DNA from: Thermothelomyces thermophilus ATCC 42464
Taxonomy: Eukaryota > Ascomycota > Sordariomycetes > Sordariales > Chaetomiaceae
Assembly (NCBI RefSeq): GCF_000226095.1
Contig: NC_016478.1
Span: 1,912,001 to 1,976,000 of the forward strand
Length of the DNA: 64,000 nucleotides
Direction of reading: 5' to 3'
Shown: positions 1-11,600 of the stretch, piece after piece
Numbering within the stretch: the stretch's first letter is position 1
Layout of the letters: every line of letters begins with the position of its first letter
Translations under genes and position numbers: made by a program
The notes under the pieces: model-generated
The model's input: only the letters and a program-made list of their open reading frames with translations
What the model was told of the DNA's origin: nothing
Database searches by the model: none

Positions 1-1176
1 GAGGGCAGCTGGGCCAATGACCAATGAGCATGCGCGCGCGACGGCTCGCCGGGCTCGGTTGGGAGACAGAGAGACTCACCCATAATCGGGGGCACCTCCC
101 GCATACTCGCTTCATTCACGGCGTCGTACAGGATCATTGCGCCGTCCATGCGGGGCACCGAGTGACCTCCGATCTGCTTCGGCCAGTGCACGGGCTGGTT
201 CGGGTCCAGCTCGATGCCCTCGAGATCGAGCTCGACGATGGTGACGAGGTGGTTCACGCCGTCGAGCTCGTGGCGGAGGGTCGTGATGTTCGAGCTCGAC
301 GGCCTGGGGGCCCGGCGCAGGTGTTGTATGAAGGTGGATTTGCCGACGCCTACGGCGCCAATGACGGCGATGTTGATGGGCTCCATGTCGTTGCGGGCAT
401 GCTCAAACTGGACCAGAGAAAAATTGAGAAAACGGTCAGCCCCGGAGGTCCTTCTCCTTTTCCTTTTCCTTCTTCTCCTTCTTTTTCTCGGGCGCGTCTT
501 GGAGATGGCATTGTGGCGGCGACTCGACAGCCGCGCGCGTTTCCCTTGCACTCCAAGCGGCGGGGATTATATAAAAAAACAAGGACGGGCAGCGTACCCA
601 GGGGGTCGGATTGGTATGGCTCAGAGACTCTTTCCGTGGCGGGATCCACGGTTGTCGCTCCTCGTTACGGTGGCCAGCACTCGTCGTCGGGGCGGTCGAC
701 GCGCCGGGTTGGGGGGGCGCGGGACGGGAATGGGATTGTGGCTGCGGCTGCGAATGTGGATGGGAATGAGGGTGAGCAGGATGCGGCTCGGGGACGGCGG
801 CAGCGATTGGGTCGGGGACGGGGTCGGGATCGGGATTGTGGTAGCGAAGGAAAAAAGGGTCGTCGACGATCGAAGCGAAGGAATCCCTGGTGCCGGCGAC
901 GGGAGGGTCGTCGACGAGCAAGAAAGTGCTTTCGGAGCCAGCGATGGAGGAAAGCTGTCCGGATGGCGGAGCCAAGTCTGGTTCGCCTGTTCTCCCCGTC
1001 GCAGCGGCTGCATCAGCGCCAACAGCTCCCGGCGGGGTACTGGCCGGCAGCACAGGCTCAGAGAGCTGCGGCAGCGCTGCCCCGGGACGGTCTGACACGG
1101 CCTGGTGAGTCTGTGCCCACATGGCTAACCCGAGAGCATGGCGGCGCGCAGAGACAGCAAAATCATAGCGCTGCAC
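1..1176 (-). CDS. Fungal Ras-like P-loop GTPase, 3' end outside window
   Basis: Two exons are visible, 1176-598 and 407-80, joined by a 190-bp intron (donor GTACGC, acceptor CAG, phase 0). A further GTGAGT donor at 79 leads to exons beyond the left edge. Exon 2 carries the G1/P-loop GAVGVGKST and then a stretch ending PRMDGAMILYD, which resembles the fungal Ras-like family in which the P-loop lies after a long disordered leader. Exon 1 encodes that leader of about 190 residues. It has a SFASIVDDPFFLRYH segment, a Pro/His/Gln-rich run and WIPPRKESL just before the intron. The core is a predicted GTP-binding domain; no target or partner can be read from it. The first in-frame ATG is at 1176, but nothing fixes it as the true start. 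Confidence is good for the family and lower for the N-terminus. Confidence 0.72.
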
Positions 1177-4100
1177 CGACGACCCGGTTTGGGGATTGGG
1201 AGGGAAAACTGCGGACCGGGGATGGAGATGGCAATCTTTTTTCTTCTTTTGTGAGAGAGGTCGAAAGTCCAGGGCCGCCCCAGTGCGCCAAATTGAACGA
1301 ATTCAACAATCGGGTCGGATTGGAGTTTGGGTTAGACTCCTGTCAGGGTCAGGGTCGCCCTGGGTGGGATCCATTCGGTAGGATACCGGTAACTGTCGGG
1401 GTCGCCGCGAGGCCGGGGCACAGCTCCCTCCATCCCCCGGGCCAGCACCTACCAAGTATGTAATCCGCACATAACCTTCATTATCTACATCCATACCTAG
1501 CACTCATCACCTAATTAGCGCCCGCGCCCAAGCAGAAACTCGCCCAACAAAGGCCCCTGTCGTCTGCCATCGTTGGGTAATTCTCCCGCGGACGGAAAAC
1601 AGTCGACTCCTTGCAGCATGTTGTCAATTACTCTGCTGCGTGCCCAGTGAACCATGCAGCAAGCACAGGCCGCGCCGGGTCCGAGATGCGTGGTCCTGCA
1701 GAGTGCCGCAGCAAGTAGTGTGTAGTGTAGCACCCGGCTCCGGAAACGTGTCTCGACGAATTTTGCTGCCGGGCAGGCTCGGCCGCTTGTTTGCAGAGAG
1801 CTTCCCTCAGAGGTCAAGGTTGATAAAAAGCGGGGCCCAAGTTCGGTTAGTTCCGAGTCTTCGCTGCTCTCGATATGGTGCTGCCGCAATTTTACGTTTC
1901 CAATTCCACAGGTGTCCTGCAGGTGACGACTGCGTGTCCCGTAGAGTATTTACAAAGTAATCCAAGTGATGTAGGTAGCACGGAGTAATCCGTGTACGGA
2001 GTGGTGAGTTGGCCATTGTGCGGAATTCACTACTCGTAACGAAGTCACTACGGAGTACGGATTACATAACGCGGTATGGTTTCTGGGGCCTGTGGGGGCA
2101 CAACTGCTGTGTAGTGTAGCTCGAAGACGGTGGGTCTCCAGAATCGCTTGTTGAGCTAAGGCTTACCTTCCCTGCACGAATTCTGATGCCAAGAAACCAA
2201 CGAAGCTGGGAAGGAAAGAACTCCCCAGGAAAATGGGGAGACTGAATACCTCGAACAAACAAGGGCTGTTTTCTGTTAGTCTTGCTTTTCCCGCCTCCCC
2301 TTATCTAAACTGTCCGCTTTTCCGATGTAACATGGAAAGCGATAGAAGTCGGCATTGCAATGACGCGAGATGATCAACAGTCGGTCCTGGCAAGGCTGAT
2401 CATGTTGCTGAGACAGCATGTCCAAGTTCCGTTGAGACAAGGTGTCCAAGTTCGATAGTCCGACATACTCACTTGACGATGGCATCATGGGGGATGATGC
2501 TGGTCATTGACGGGAATATCAGCACTGCTTAAGGTATCATCAGGCTCCTTGCGCATCCGAGTCTGGCGCAGCCTCTCAGGACACGAGACTGGCCCGCCAA
2601 ACGGCGCCGAGGGAAGCACGGCTCGGGTCAGCACAGCACGGCACGGCAATTCAGGTGCGTACGGACAGCTACGGTCAATGTCAGTTCGAACTACCAGGTC
2701 GTTTGTGTGTGACTTGATTCGTAGACGCACAGCTGCGCCAGTCATGCATCTTGGCGTCGGCGATGCCTTGAAACTTCGGTACTTCGAAGAATCTGGCTGA
2801 CCTTGACGCTTTCCCTAGGCCGGGGCCCCTTCTCCCGTTTGAAAATCAGTATGTGATTGTTCGTATGTATGTATGCGCATACATAAGGAACGCTTACCTC
2901 CGAGTCCTCGAACCGAGCTATCGTCACCCGAGACATTTACAGCTCCTACTCTGGAGCACTGCTGCTGCTGCTGCTGCTGCCCGAAGGTCCTTGGTCCGGC
3001 TGCGTTGATCACACCCAAGGTTGGAAAGCGCACAAAAAAAAAAGGTCACCCTCCAAGTCGGGCTCATGGCGTTTGTGCCAAAGCCATATATCCCATCTGA
3101 TCTCTCATCTCGGCCGGCTGTCAGATGGCGGCCGGCTTTGGCTCCGCTTATGTGTTGGCATGCATGCGACGTCCCCCCGTCTACACAAGCAGAGGCTCCC
3201 CGATTTAACCGCGGCGGGCAAAGTGGGTGGTATTCGAGACCGAAAGACCGTATATTTCCCTGTGTACAAAATACGCACAACGGACTTCTTGGTACCGCAG
3301 TAGTGTGCGCGATGCATTGGGTCCACACGACACTTCGCTAGTGCACCCAACGTAATCCAGACACTAGCACCTGGTCCCTGCTCCCGATCGAGCTCGACAC
3401 ACGAGTTGACACACGAAGCGGTCGCGCGCACAAGGTCAAGATGGACCATCATCCATGTTGGTCTCTGGCACGCTGACCCTATTAAAGAAATGGCTCGGTT
3501 GTGAAGGCAGTCCGGGCCCATTCGCAGGGCATTGACGACGTGTATGTACGGAGCAGTTAGTGGATGTAACTAGCTCCAAAGCCCACTGGGTCGTTTGTAC
3601 TCCGTAATCAAGTGACCAGTCCACTCAACTCTTACACCGTCGTGTAGTCGCTTGCGTCCAGAACCCTGGAGCACCACACCCCCCCTCTGGGGGGGCCAAC
3701 CAAGTGGAGGAAGTAGAGGGCACAAGCTTCCTGGTCCAGCATCGGACGATCAAATCGGGCATCTGATCAACTCTATCCATCGCCAATGCAACGCTGCATC
3801 TCCTGGCGTGTTTCTCCAGTCTTGTCTCGCTTCCCGTTGGCTGTACTCCGTACATACACTACTATGTAATATATACAATAACCGGCGCTGGCGAACCATG
3901 GGACCCAGATCTGGGGTTCGACTGGCCCCCCCCATTCAACGGTCGGGTGCCCTGCAACCCTCGCTGGGATCTCGACAAGGGGGGGCTGGGTGTGGCCTCT
4001 TGAGGCCAAGAGGTGTGCAGGCGGAATATTTATTCCAATGTCCAGAAATATACGTTTCCCCCCTCTTTCTCCCCTCTAGGATCAACCTACGCACACACAC

Positions 4101-4457
4101 ACACACACACACACACATCTGTCAACCCCCGAACCCTTTTCTCGTCATCCCAGCCCATCCGGAGCCGCGTTGCCGTAGTGTTATATCTCGGTCGTGCTGT
4201 AGGTGCGCTTCGCCCCGTAAAGGAACTGCTAGTACTGCGGCCCGAGACAGCAACGCCGCCCCGCGTCTACTCCTCACGCCACTATCCGGAAACCTGGCAG
4301 GCGCCGGTTTCTAAGGAGAGACGATGCAAAAAAGTTGAGCTCGAAGCATCGTTCCGAAGAGCCGCTAGCCTACGGTGTACCTTGGGCCAAGGCCGGGCCG
4401 GGATTTTCTTTTCTTTTTTCCTTTTTACTGGACATTCTCTGTGAAGGGCAGACGGCC
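1177..4457. other. Gene-free stretch, about 3.3 kb
   Basis: No reading frame here has recognisable domains or coding-like composition. The stretch should hold the promoter of the leftward Ras-like gene and that of the rightward gene at 4458. It contains an inverted repeat at 1979-1994, three exact copies of the 9-mer TACGGAGTA/TACTCCGTA (2049, 3598, 3844), a short CTG run near 2960-2982 and a (CA)13 microsatellite. Confidence 0.6.
4092..4117. repeat. (CA)13 microsatellite
   Basis: This is an uninterrupted CA dinucleotide run of 26 bases in the 5' flank of the gene starting at 4458. It is seen directly in the sequence. Confidence 0.97.
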
Positions 4458-5723
4458 ATGCAATACAGAATGAACTACACCAGGGGGGCGGCCCCAGGAG
4501 GCCACGGACTGGGCGCGAAATCGTACAAGGCGCCAACCAGTGTCCCGGAGGGACATTTCGATCCCGACGAGCTCACTCGCCGTCTATACCTCGTGTTGGC
4601 GGAGCAGAAAGCACAGGCGGAACGGAGGCGGAAGGCTCGCAGCGATGCAGCAACTAGGAGAGACGGCCGGGAGCATGCTTCCGGCGCGAGGCACCGGGAA
4701 GCACGGCAGAAGCATGCCGAACCGTCCGCGGACACCGTCGCGGAGCCGAGGAGGACGGAGTTGGCTGAGGACCAGCCGCTGGCGGGCGCCGTCCGGGCTT
4801 CGGACGTACAGCCCGGGGCATACCATCACGTCCCGAAAGAAGCGGCCAGGCAATTCACTAGGACGACTACGGTGGGGAGCATGCGGGACGGCAACCTCGT
4901 CAACAGACTCTCCAAGCACGCTCTCAAATTCCGCCTGGAGGGGGGCCCTCCTCTAGCGACGCGCCCGGGCGCCGCCGGGAACAGCGCCCACGAGCCGGCC
5001 CCCACGCCCCCGCCCCAGCAAACCGACACGCAGCGGGAGGGGCTCCTCCTCGAGCGCGACAGCCAGTCCCCGCGCGGGCCCGCCCCGGGAGGGGCCCCCG
5101 CGCGGCCCGACCGCGTATGGGGTCAGCCGACGCGCAGGCAACCTCCCGCCGCCGCCGCCGCCGCGGCCCGGCGGCGCAACAGCACGGGCAACGCCGCCGA
5201 TCCGTCGGCATCCTCGTCGGCCGCAGACGAGCGCGCGGGGGCCCGGCGCTCCCTGCTCGCCGCGGCGGCCGCCCCGGACACCCTCGTCATGGACACGCTC
5301 CTGGAAGACGTGCCGCCGCCGTTTCCGCCGGCCGAGTACGGGCGCGTCGACTGGACGCAGAGCGACGAGCCGCCGGCGCCACCGCCGGCGCCGCTGTCGC
5401 CCACGCACGTCATTCCGGCGGACGGCGGCGGCGACGACAATGCTAATCGTAATATTCATCACGCTATTGCTACCGCCCGGAGCGGGCCCAGGTTGTTGCT
5501 GCTCTCGCCGCTGCTGCGCAAGGCCGATTCGCTCTGGACGCTGAAGGGCCGGCGCCGGGAGAGCAAGGACTCGTCGGGAAGCGGTGGGACGGGCGGCGGC
5601 GGCGGCGGCGGCGGCGATGGCAGACTAGAGGATACCAGGGAGGCGGGGCAATCGCCTACTACGCCGACGACGCCTACCGCGGGCAAGGGCGGTAAGGGAT
5701 TCTTTGGGAGGTTCAAGCGTTAG
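4458..5723 (+). CDS. Unrecognised 421-residue basic, low-complexity protein
   Basis: A single-exon frame of 421 codons. I do not recognise the family. The start at 4458 is preferred over an in-frame ATG at 4335, because the residues in between are low quality (a pyrimidine-tract run of Phe/Leu) and the text beginning MQYRMNYTRG looks like a real N-terminus. The first 60 residues contain a charged, probably helical segment (DELTRRLYLVLAEQKAQAER). A second ordered-looking segment near residue 135 reads TTTVGSMRDGNLVNRLSKHA. The middle is Pro/Ala/Arg-rich and very GC-rich, with a poly-Gly run near residue 380. The last residues are the basic-aromatic GFFGRFKR, which could be a membrane- or partner-binding tail. 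It is convergent with the HIT-finger gene 380 bp downstream. Confidence 0.65.
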   Translation: MQYRMNYTRGAAPGGHGLGAKSYKAPTSVPEGHFDPDELTRRLYLVLAEQKAQAERRRKARSDAATRRDGREHASGARHREARQKHAEPSADTVAEPRRTELAEDQPLAGAVRASDVQPGAYHHVPKEAARQFTRTTTVGSMRDGNLVNRLSKHALKFRLEGGPPLATRPGAAGNSAHEPAPTPPPQQTDTQREGLLLERDSQSPRGPAPGGAPARPDRVWGQPTRRQPPAAAAAAARRRNSTGNAADPSASSSAADERAGARRSLLAAAAAPDTLVMDTLLEDVPPPFPPAEYGRVDWTQSDEPPAPPPAPLSPTHVIPADGGGDDNANRNIHHAIATARSGPRLLLLSPLLRKADSLWTLKGRRRESKDSSGSGGTGGGGGGGGDGRLEDTREAGQSPTTPTTPTAGKGGKGFFGRFKR

Positions 5724-6102
5724 CCTCTGGAGGGTAGGATGGGTTATTTTTGCCGACGGGCGGGTTACGGTGGATTATAAGAGACGACGGAGATGGACTT
5801 ACCTGCGTGGTGCCGCCAACGAATGTAGATGTGTAGTAATGCTAATTAAACTGACGATTACGCGTCCTGCTATGGAGCGCGGAGCTTCGTGAGAAGGTCA
5901 TCCACATGGGACGCCCTTCTAAGTCCCCTCCGATTCCTTCAAGAATAGTCCACATCCTCTTGGTTCCCTTGTTCCTCTATTCCCTTTCATCTCCTCTTGA
6001 TCGAACGCCCCTTCAATGAGCACGTCGACACCCGGCAGCACACCACCTTATGAATTTTGCTATTGCAAGGCCGGAGAAACGGTTACCAGGGCCCGCCGGC
6101 GG
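5724..6102. other. Convergent 3' intergenic region
   Basis: This is the spacer between two convergent genes and presumably holds both 3' UTRs and termination sites. I see no other feature in it. Confidence 0.55.
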
Positions 6103-6974
6103 CTATCGGCCACCCTCCTCTCTCAGCAATCGCTCAATCTGTTTCGTCTCTTCCGCAACCACCTCCTCCCTGACCTTGTCGATACTCTCCGTTCTCTTAT
6201 TCAGGAGGAGCTTGACGAGCTCGCAGAACTCGCGCACCCCGTCGCCCGTGTCGCTCGGGTCCGTCCTCGCCTTGCGCAGCGCTTCGACACCTCTCCGCAG
6301 CCCGACGTCTTTGGTCCACGGCTGCTGTCTGTTTCTCGCCATGTTGCCGCCATCCTTGATCCATGGCTGCTGTCTATTCCGACCCATGTTGGCCGCGTTC
6401 CCGCCCGGCGGGTCGGGAGCGTCCGAGGGCGGCAAGGTCATCTCTTGTATGCGGGTCAGTTCCGCGGCGAGGGAAGAATATTTTTTGAAGAGATGCTGAA
6501 AGGTGTCGCGGTGCTCGAGCAGGATACTGTAGGGATCGGCGGAGTCGGAGTCGGGTGGCTGGGCATTGTTTGGAGCAGACGGTCGTTCGGGTTTCGGAGG
6601 GTCGGGCGGGTGATTCTCCTTGTGTTGCTTGTTGCACGCGACAGAGCAACTGCGGAGCGACGGTCAGCACTGCGGATGGCGGGGCCAGAGAAGAGGGTGA
6701 CGAACTATGGCATCGAGCACCTGGGACACTTGTACTTGCCCGGCTGCGTGCCGCACACGCCGCAAACCTTGGGACCCGGCCTTTTTTGCGGAGGAAAAGG
6801 ATCGGCCTCCGGCCCCGGGGTCGTATCTGTGGCGGCGGGATCTGATGCGGGCGGCGCGGTCCGTTCGGGTGAAGAGGCACCGAGCATCGTCGACTGCAGG
6901 GCAGGGTTGCTGCCCTCTGCGACAGGCATGTCCGACAAACTCGGATTGCTGTTACCCTCCTGTCCCAGACTCAT
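6103..6974 (-). CDS. HIT-type zinc finger protein (Hit1/ZNHIT3-like)
   Basis: Two exons, 6974-6706 and 6649-6103, flank a 56-bp intron (donor GTTCGT, acceptor CAG) that splits the Tyr codon of the finger. The product is 271 residues. A zf-HIT domain lies at about residues 71-103. Its ligands are Cys71, Cys74, Cys83, Cys86, Cys91, Cys95, His99 and His103, and the core reads YKCPRCSMPYCSVAC. That core is close to the Hit1/ZNHIT3 group, which acts in box C/D snoRNP assembly together with Rsa1/NUFIP. The snoRNP role here is inferred from the finger only. The N-terminal 70 residues are disordered and Pro/Ser-rich. The C-terminal 150 residues contain a duplicated RNRQQPWxKD motif and a charged helix ending LLREEGGR. 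Other HIT-finger families (Bcd1, Vps71) cannot be fully excluded. Confidence 0.82.
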
Positions 6975-7505
6975 TGCTGTTCTGTTGCTTCTTCAATCGC
7001 GCCCTCGACAGATCGAATAATGGGATTCCGCTCTGCGCTGTAGGTGGTGCTGTAATGAAGCAGCAGTTCCATGCACACGCGATTGTTGGCACCAATCAGA
7101 CTCGCAATTGGCCAATTTGACTGCTTCTCTCTGACTTGGTACCCTGCAAAGTATTCTGACCTTCTGCTGGTCTGCAACCTCGAATTATGACGCTGCGTCT
7201 TTGTAGGTACCTACCTTGAACTGTTAATTCGGTTCGTCGATGCGCATGCGAAACATTTGATTTGCAGGCACCAAAATTTGGGGCCAAGGTTGCTATGACG
7301 CAAAAAACCAAGGGTTTGTGGGTCCCTGGTGGGCGCAGCGGATTGAAGCGGTTTGTCAGCGCCGCAGTGCCGAAGGCGCCATTGCAGCAAAAGTTAAAGA
7401 GTCTCGCCGCACTTCGCCGAAATGTTTGCTCCGTCCTCTGAACTTCGCTCTCGCATCAACCTCGGTAACCTACAAGTAGCACACTTTATCGGATGACACT
7501 CCACG

Positions 7506-8601
7506 ATGCCGTCAAGCAAGCTACTACGAGGATGCACGCCTCTGGCCTCCCGCCCTACGCGGGCCCTCAAGCCGACGACATGCCTCCGCCCTCAACGGAG
7601 CACAGCAGCGTCCGTTAGACAAGCCCACACCGGGCAAGGCCGTCTCCTCTCGCCCAGTACAAGCTCTTCCCTTCGCCCACGCCTCACACCGTCTCAGCCG
7701 CAACCATGGCGAGCCCTCCTTCCCAAAACCGCCCGCCGCACCATCTTCATCCAGACCGAGAACACGCCGAACCCGGACGCTCTCAAGTTCCTCCCGAACC
7801 ACCGGATCCTCCCGGAGAGCGTGAGCTCGCCCTTCATCGAATACCTCAACCCACGCTCGACCATCGCGCCGCCGTACCCGTCCCCGCTGGCGGCACAGCT
7901 CATGAATATCGACGGCGTGACGTCCGTCTTCTACGGCGCCGACTTCATCACCGTCACCAAGGCCGCCGACGCCAACTGGGCGCACATCCGGCCCGAGGTG
8001 TTTGCGCTCATCACCGAGGCCATCACGTCGGGCCAGCCCATCGTCAACGTGGCGGAGCGCAGGGAAGGCTCCGCCGCCTCCTCCGGCGGCGCCGGCGCCG
8101 CAGGGGGTGCGCGGGAGGGCGCGGAGGCGGCCGAGCAGGACAGCCTGGCATACGACGAGAACGACAGCGAGGTGGTCGGGATGATCAAGGAGCTGCTCGA
8201 AACTCGAGTGCGCCCGGCGATCCAGGAAGACGGTGGGGATATCGAGTTCCGCGGGTTCGAAAACGGCTACGTGCTGCTCAAGTTGCGCGGCGCGTGCAGG
8301 ACATGCGACTCGAGCACCGTGACGCTGAAGAATGGCATCGAAGGGATGCTCATGCACTATGTGAGTTTTTTTTCCTTTCCCCTCTTTCCTCCCTCTCTGT
8401 CTTGCCCTTCTGTTGCCCTTACATGGCTTGCTGACTTGTTTGCAGATCGAGGAGGTCAAGGGTGTTCATCAGGTGCTGGACCAGGAAGAGGAGATCGCCA
8501 TGCAGGAGTTTGCCAAGTTCGAGGAGAAGCTCAAGGCCCAGAAGGGTGAAGTGCCCCCTTCAACCTCGGGCAACGGGTCGCTTGACTCTGCTTCCGGTTA
8601 A
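7506..8601 (+). CDS. NFU1: Mitochondrial Fe-S scaffold protein NFU1
   Basis: Exons are 7506-8360 and 8446-8601, with an 85-bp intron (GTGAGT...TGCAG) in phase 0; the product is 336 residues. NFU1 receives or carries 4Fe-4S clusters for delivery to mitochondrial client enzymes such as lipoate synthase. Residues 1-77 are Arg/Ser-rich and look like a matrix-targeting presequence. The Nfu N-terminal domain starts near residue 78 with the typical IFIQTENTPNPDALKFLP. The NifU-like C-terminal domain starts near residue 222 and holds the cluster-binding C264-x2-C267 in GACRTCDSS, followed by TLKNGIEGMLMHYIEEVKGV, which spans the splice junction. An Ala/Gly-rich linker separates the domains. Length and domain order match fungal and human NFU1, so identification is strong. 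Confidence 0.95.
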
Positions 8602-11600
8602 CGGGGTTGGCTTCACTTCTATGTACTGAGCAGCCCCTGGAATGTACTGTACATGTGTTTCGAGGCATGACACGTTTCGGCATTTGGGATACAAACGGGA
8701 AAATACCCCCCTTGGAAGGTGATGATACTTCATGCCTGCCACCGAGTCTTCAATGCATATTTGCGAGGTTGCAGGTCCCGCAAACGTTGCTTCGAAGAGT
8801 CCCTTCATGCGCATGTTGATCTGTGATCTCACAGGAGCGCCGTCGTCACTGCAGCGCTGGACCGGCAGATAGCCACGGGGTGGCATCCTCTCGGGCCTCG
8901 GGGTCTCGTCGTGATATTCATGATTGCTTGCCACAATGGTTCTTCTTCCCCACAAACACAGAGAGCGTGGAGTCCGTGTCTGCGGTCATGAAAGCGTTCT
9001 TCCGGTTCCATATCTTACCACAAGAAGATGCCACCGCCACCGCCGCCAATAGGAGGCTACCGCCCTGATCAGCGTAGCAGAAGAAGTACCAGTATCAGTG
9101 GAGATGCATGCCAAGCAATCCCTTGGGAGCTCTGTCACCAGCATCAGGTTCGAGTCGCGCAGAGTCGGAGAAGCTGCTCATTAAGACGGACGACAGCAAT
9201 AGGTCAGTGTCCCACCTCTAGCGACTGCTTTTGACGGTGGTCACTGGCGCAATAGGTGGCTCCAAAGTTGATGGGTTTCGCTTTGGCTCGCATGCATTCC
9301 TGCCTCATGCCCTATTCCCTTTCCGCACCATCAACACCCAGCGACATAATCCGCAAATAGGTACATTAGGTACATATGTATATATACCTTGTGTATGTGT
9401 ATACCTACCCACCTATGTATACACCTACCGATATAAACTCTTCTCGCCCTTGTCCAGTTCTTGCTCCACAGAAACGCCCTTCGGCCGCTGCTGGGAATCG
9501 AGCGAAAATCTGGGGTAACTACGACAGTGCACGTACACGCACACACGCGCACACACGCGCACAATCCCCACAGCTCTTCGGAGCGGGAGACAACCCCGGC
9601 CGTACCACACGGGCCGCGCAGGAACATTGCCAGGTATGTGCAGTTATAACTCTTTCGCCGGTCTTTCCCCAAGGGCATGGATTATGGAGCCACTGCCCTG
9701 TCAGGGCAACGGTGGACGACGTTTGGTGGGAAGTAGCCTGGCGTTCCGTAGACATTCCCATAGTGAACGCAGGTGTTACAAATTGTGTGCTGTTGCGGTG
9801 GTTGGATGAATTGCTTCCAATGATAGCCGGTATTGTGTTGTAGATAGATAACCTACCCAAGACATCTTTGGGAATGTATGTACGGAGTACGAAGTACTGA
9901 GGAAACTGCCCAGTCAGCGAGTCGGGTGACGCTAGTGGAATTCGGGCTGCGCTAAGTTCGGCGGTGGGCGGGCCGAGAGGAAATCTGGGGTTCGAGAATG
10001 GTGGGGCCCCGCACTATTTCAGGCCACTCCCAAAATGAAAGACCCGACCCGCAGTATCGGCTTTCCATTCCGCTGGCCAGGAAATGGCAGCACACGCGGG
10101 GCCGATGGCGGGGTGTAATTGGCAACGGAAGACCTCGTGATGCCCTTTTGCAGCGGCCTAGCCTGCACCTGCCGCCCACCTTTGCCTTCCCAAGCATCCA
10201 TGGTTGCCGTATACTGTAAGCTCGTGCGTCCTGGACGGTATACCGGCACCCTGAGCATTACCTGCCTCTTCTCGAATGTGATCAGCTCTGTTCTCTGGCA
10301 CACCGCTCACACCGGCCGCTCCGATGACGACCTCATTGCCACGGCCTCGATCTTTTGCGGGGTGCTGGTGGTACACGATGATGCCGTCGCACTGCAGCCG
10401 CGGAGGTTCCCTGCCCGGCCCTGGGCGAGTGTGTTTTATGCATCATCTCCATCAACACCGCTATGAAAATTTCATCGTCTCAGGAACAAGACTCGCGTGC
10501 ACAGCTAGCTTGCTGACAATAGGTTCGAGGCAGTGACGCTCATCGACCTCAAAGAAGCCCGGCGAGCGCCGGAAAAGTCTTGTGAGGAGGAAGAGCCACT
10601 AGATTCGGTGAGCCAGGCCCCCTACGAGCTGCATGTCGCAACCGTTTTTGGCCACCTGCAGCCGAGGAAAACGTGTATCTGTGCCGTCTAATATAATTTG
10701 TGTTTGGAGATGGTTCTTTCTTGGTTATGCACGGCGGCGGCGTACGTCAAGCAACCAATACCTGGGCAGCAAACTTCACGGCCAGTGCAGACGTTGGATT
10801 TGACAGCTTCTATGAGTTGTGTAATAACTTACGGAATACCTAGCGCACTCTATATAGAAGGTATATATGTACTGTACATAACGCGCCTGTTCCTGACGAT
10901 CCCAGGAAGGGCATCGATGCACGTGGCGAAACAAGTTTCTTCAGGTTGCTTAGAACCCCGTCCTAGCTTGGACCTTAAGTTCTTCTCTCCGTTCTGTCCT
11001 AATCTGTTAGTTTCGACTGTTTTACTTTCAATTTAATATTCCATTCCTGGGGGGCATGTAGATGAGTTGCCCTCCGGTTTCATATTGACAGAAATGCTAT
11101 AGGGCACTTCATCCAATAGCAACTTGTGAGTTGCGCAGACAGAAACCGGGAAGCTTTGGCCCCTCCTTCCCCGCCCCGGTATTGAGAGACCCCTGCCAGG
11201 CCTACCCTGCCAATTGGGGACCAAGCAAGCAGGGGCCGGGCATGGGCTTCAACTCCGATCCCTCTTAACTAAGTACAGGCACTGTATAGATTGAACCGTG
11301 TAAATGCGTGTGTTCCGTATTCACTAGATTGGTGTGAAACGTGGTGGGAAACTTGTCAATTGTTGACAAGCTGACGTCGCATTATTAGTACGTCAATCAC
11401 TTACCTTCCGACGACTTGTTTAAGGCTTACTTTTGGAAGGATTTCGAACTACAGAATGGTACCTGTGAACTAAATACTAGGCACGAAAGAGACATTCATC
11501 TGTACACTACTAGTAGGCAGGTAGCAAAGGCGACACATGAATCGTCCTTTTTCACCTAATCGTATGATGTTGGGCAGCCCTGTGTAACCGAGAAACGGCC

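Noticed and set aside
24-1463. 479-codon plus-strand open frame across the left end
   Set aside because: It is antisense to the Ras-like exons, which carry a clear P-loop and splice sites. The plus frame is Arg/Gly-rich noise from GC-rich codons.
4953-5462. Minus and plus shadow frames inside the 4458-5723 gene
   Set aside because: The region is very GC-rich, so all frames lack stops. Arg/Gly/Ala-only text without structure marks them as shadows.
10119-10466. Hydrophobic 115-codon frame as a membrane-protein gene
   Set aside because: The frame starts at TTG, shows no family resemblance, and the antisense strand is equally open.
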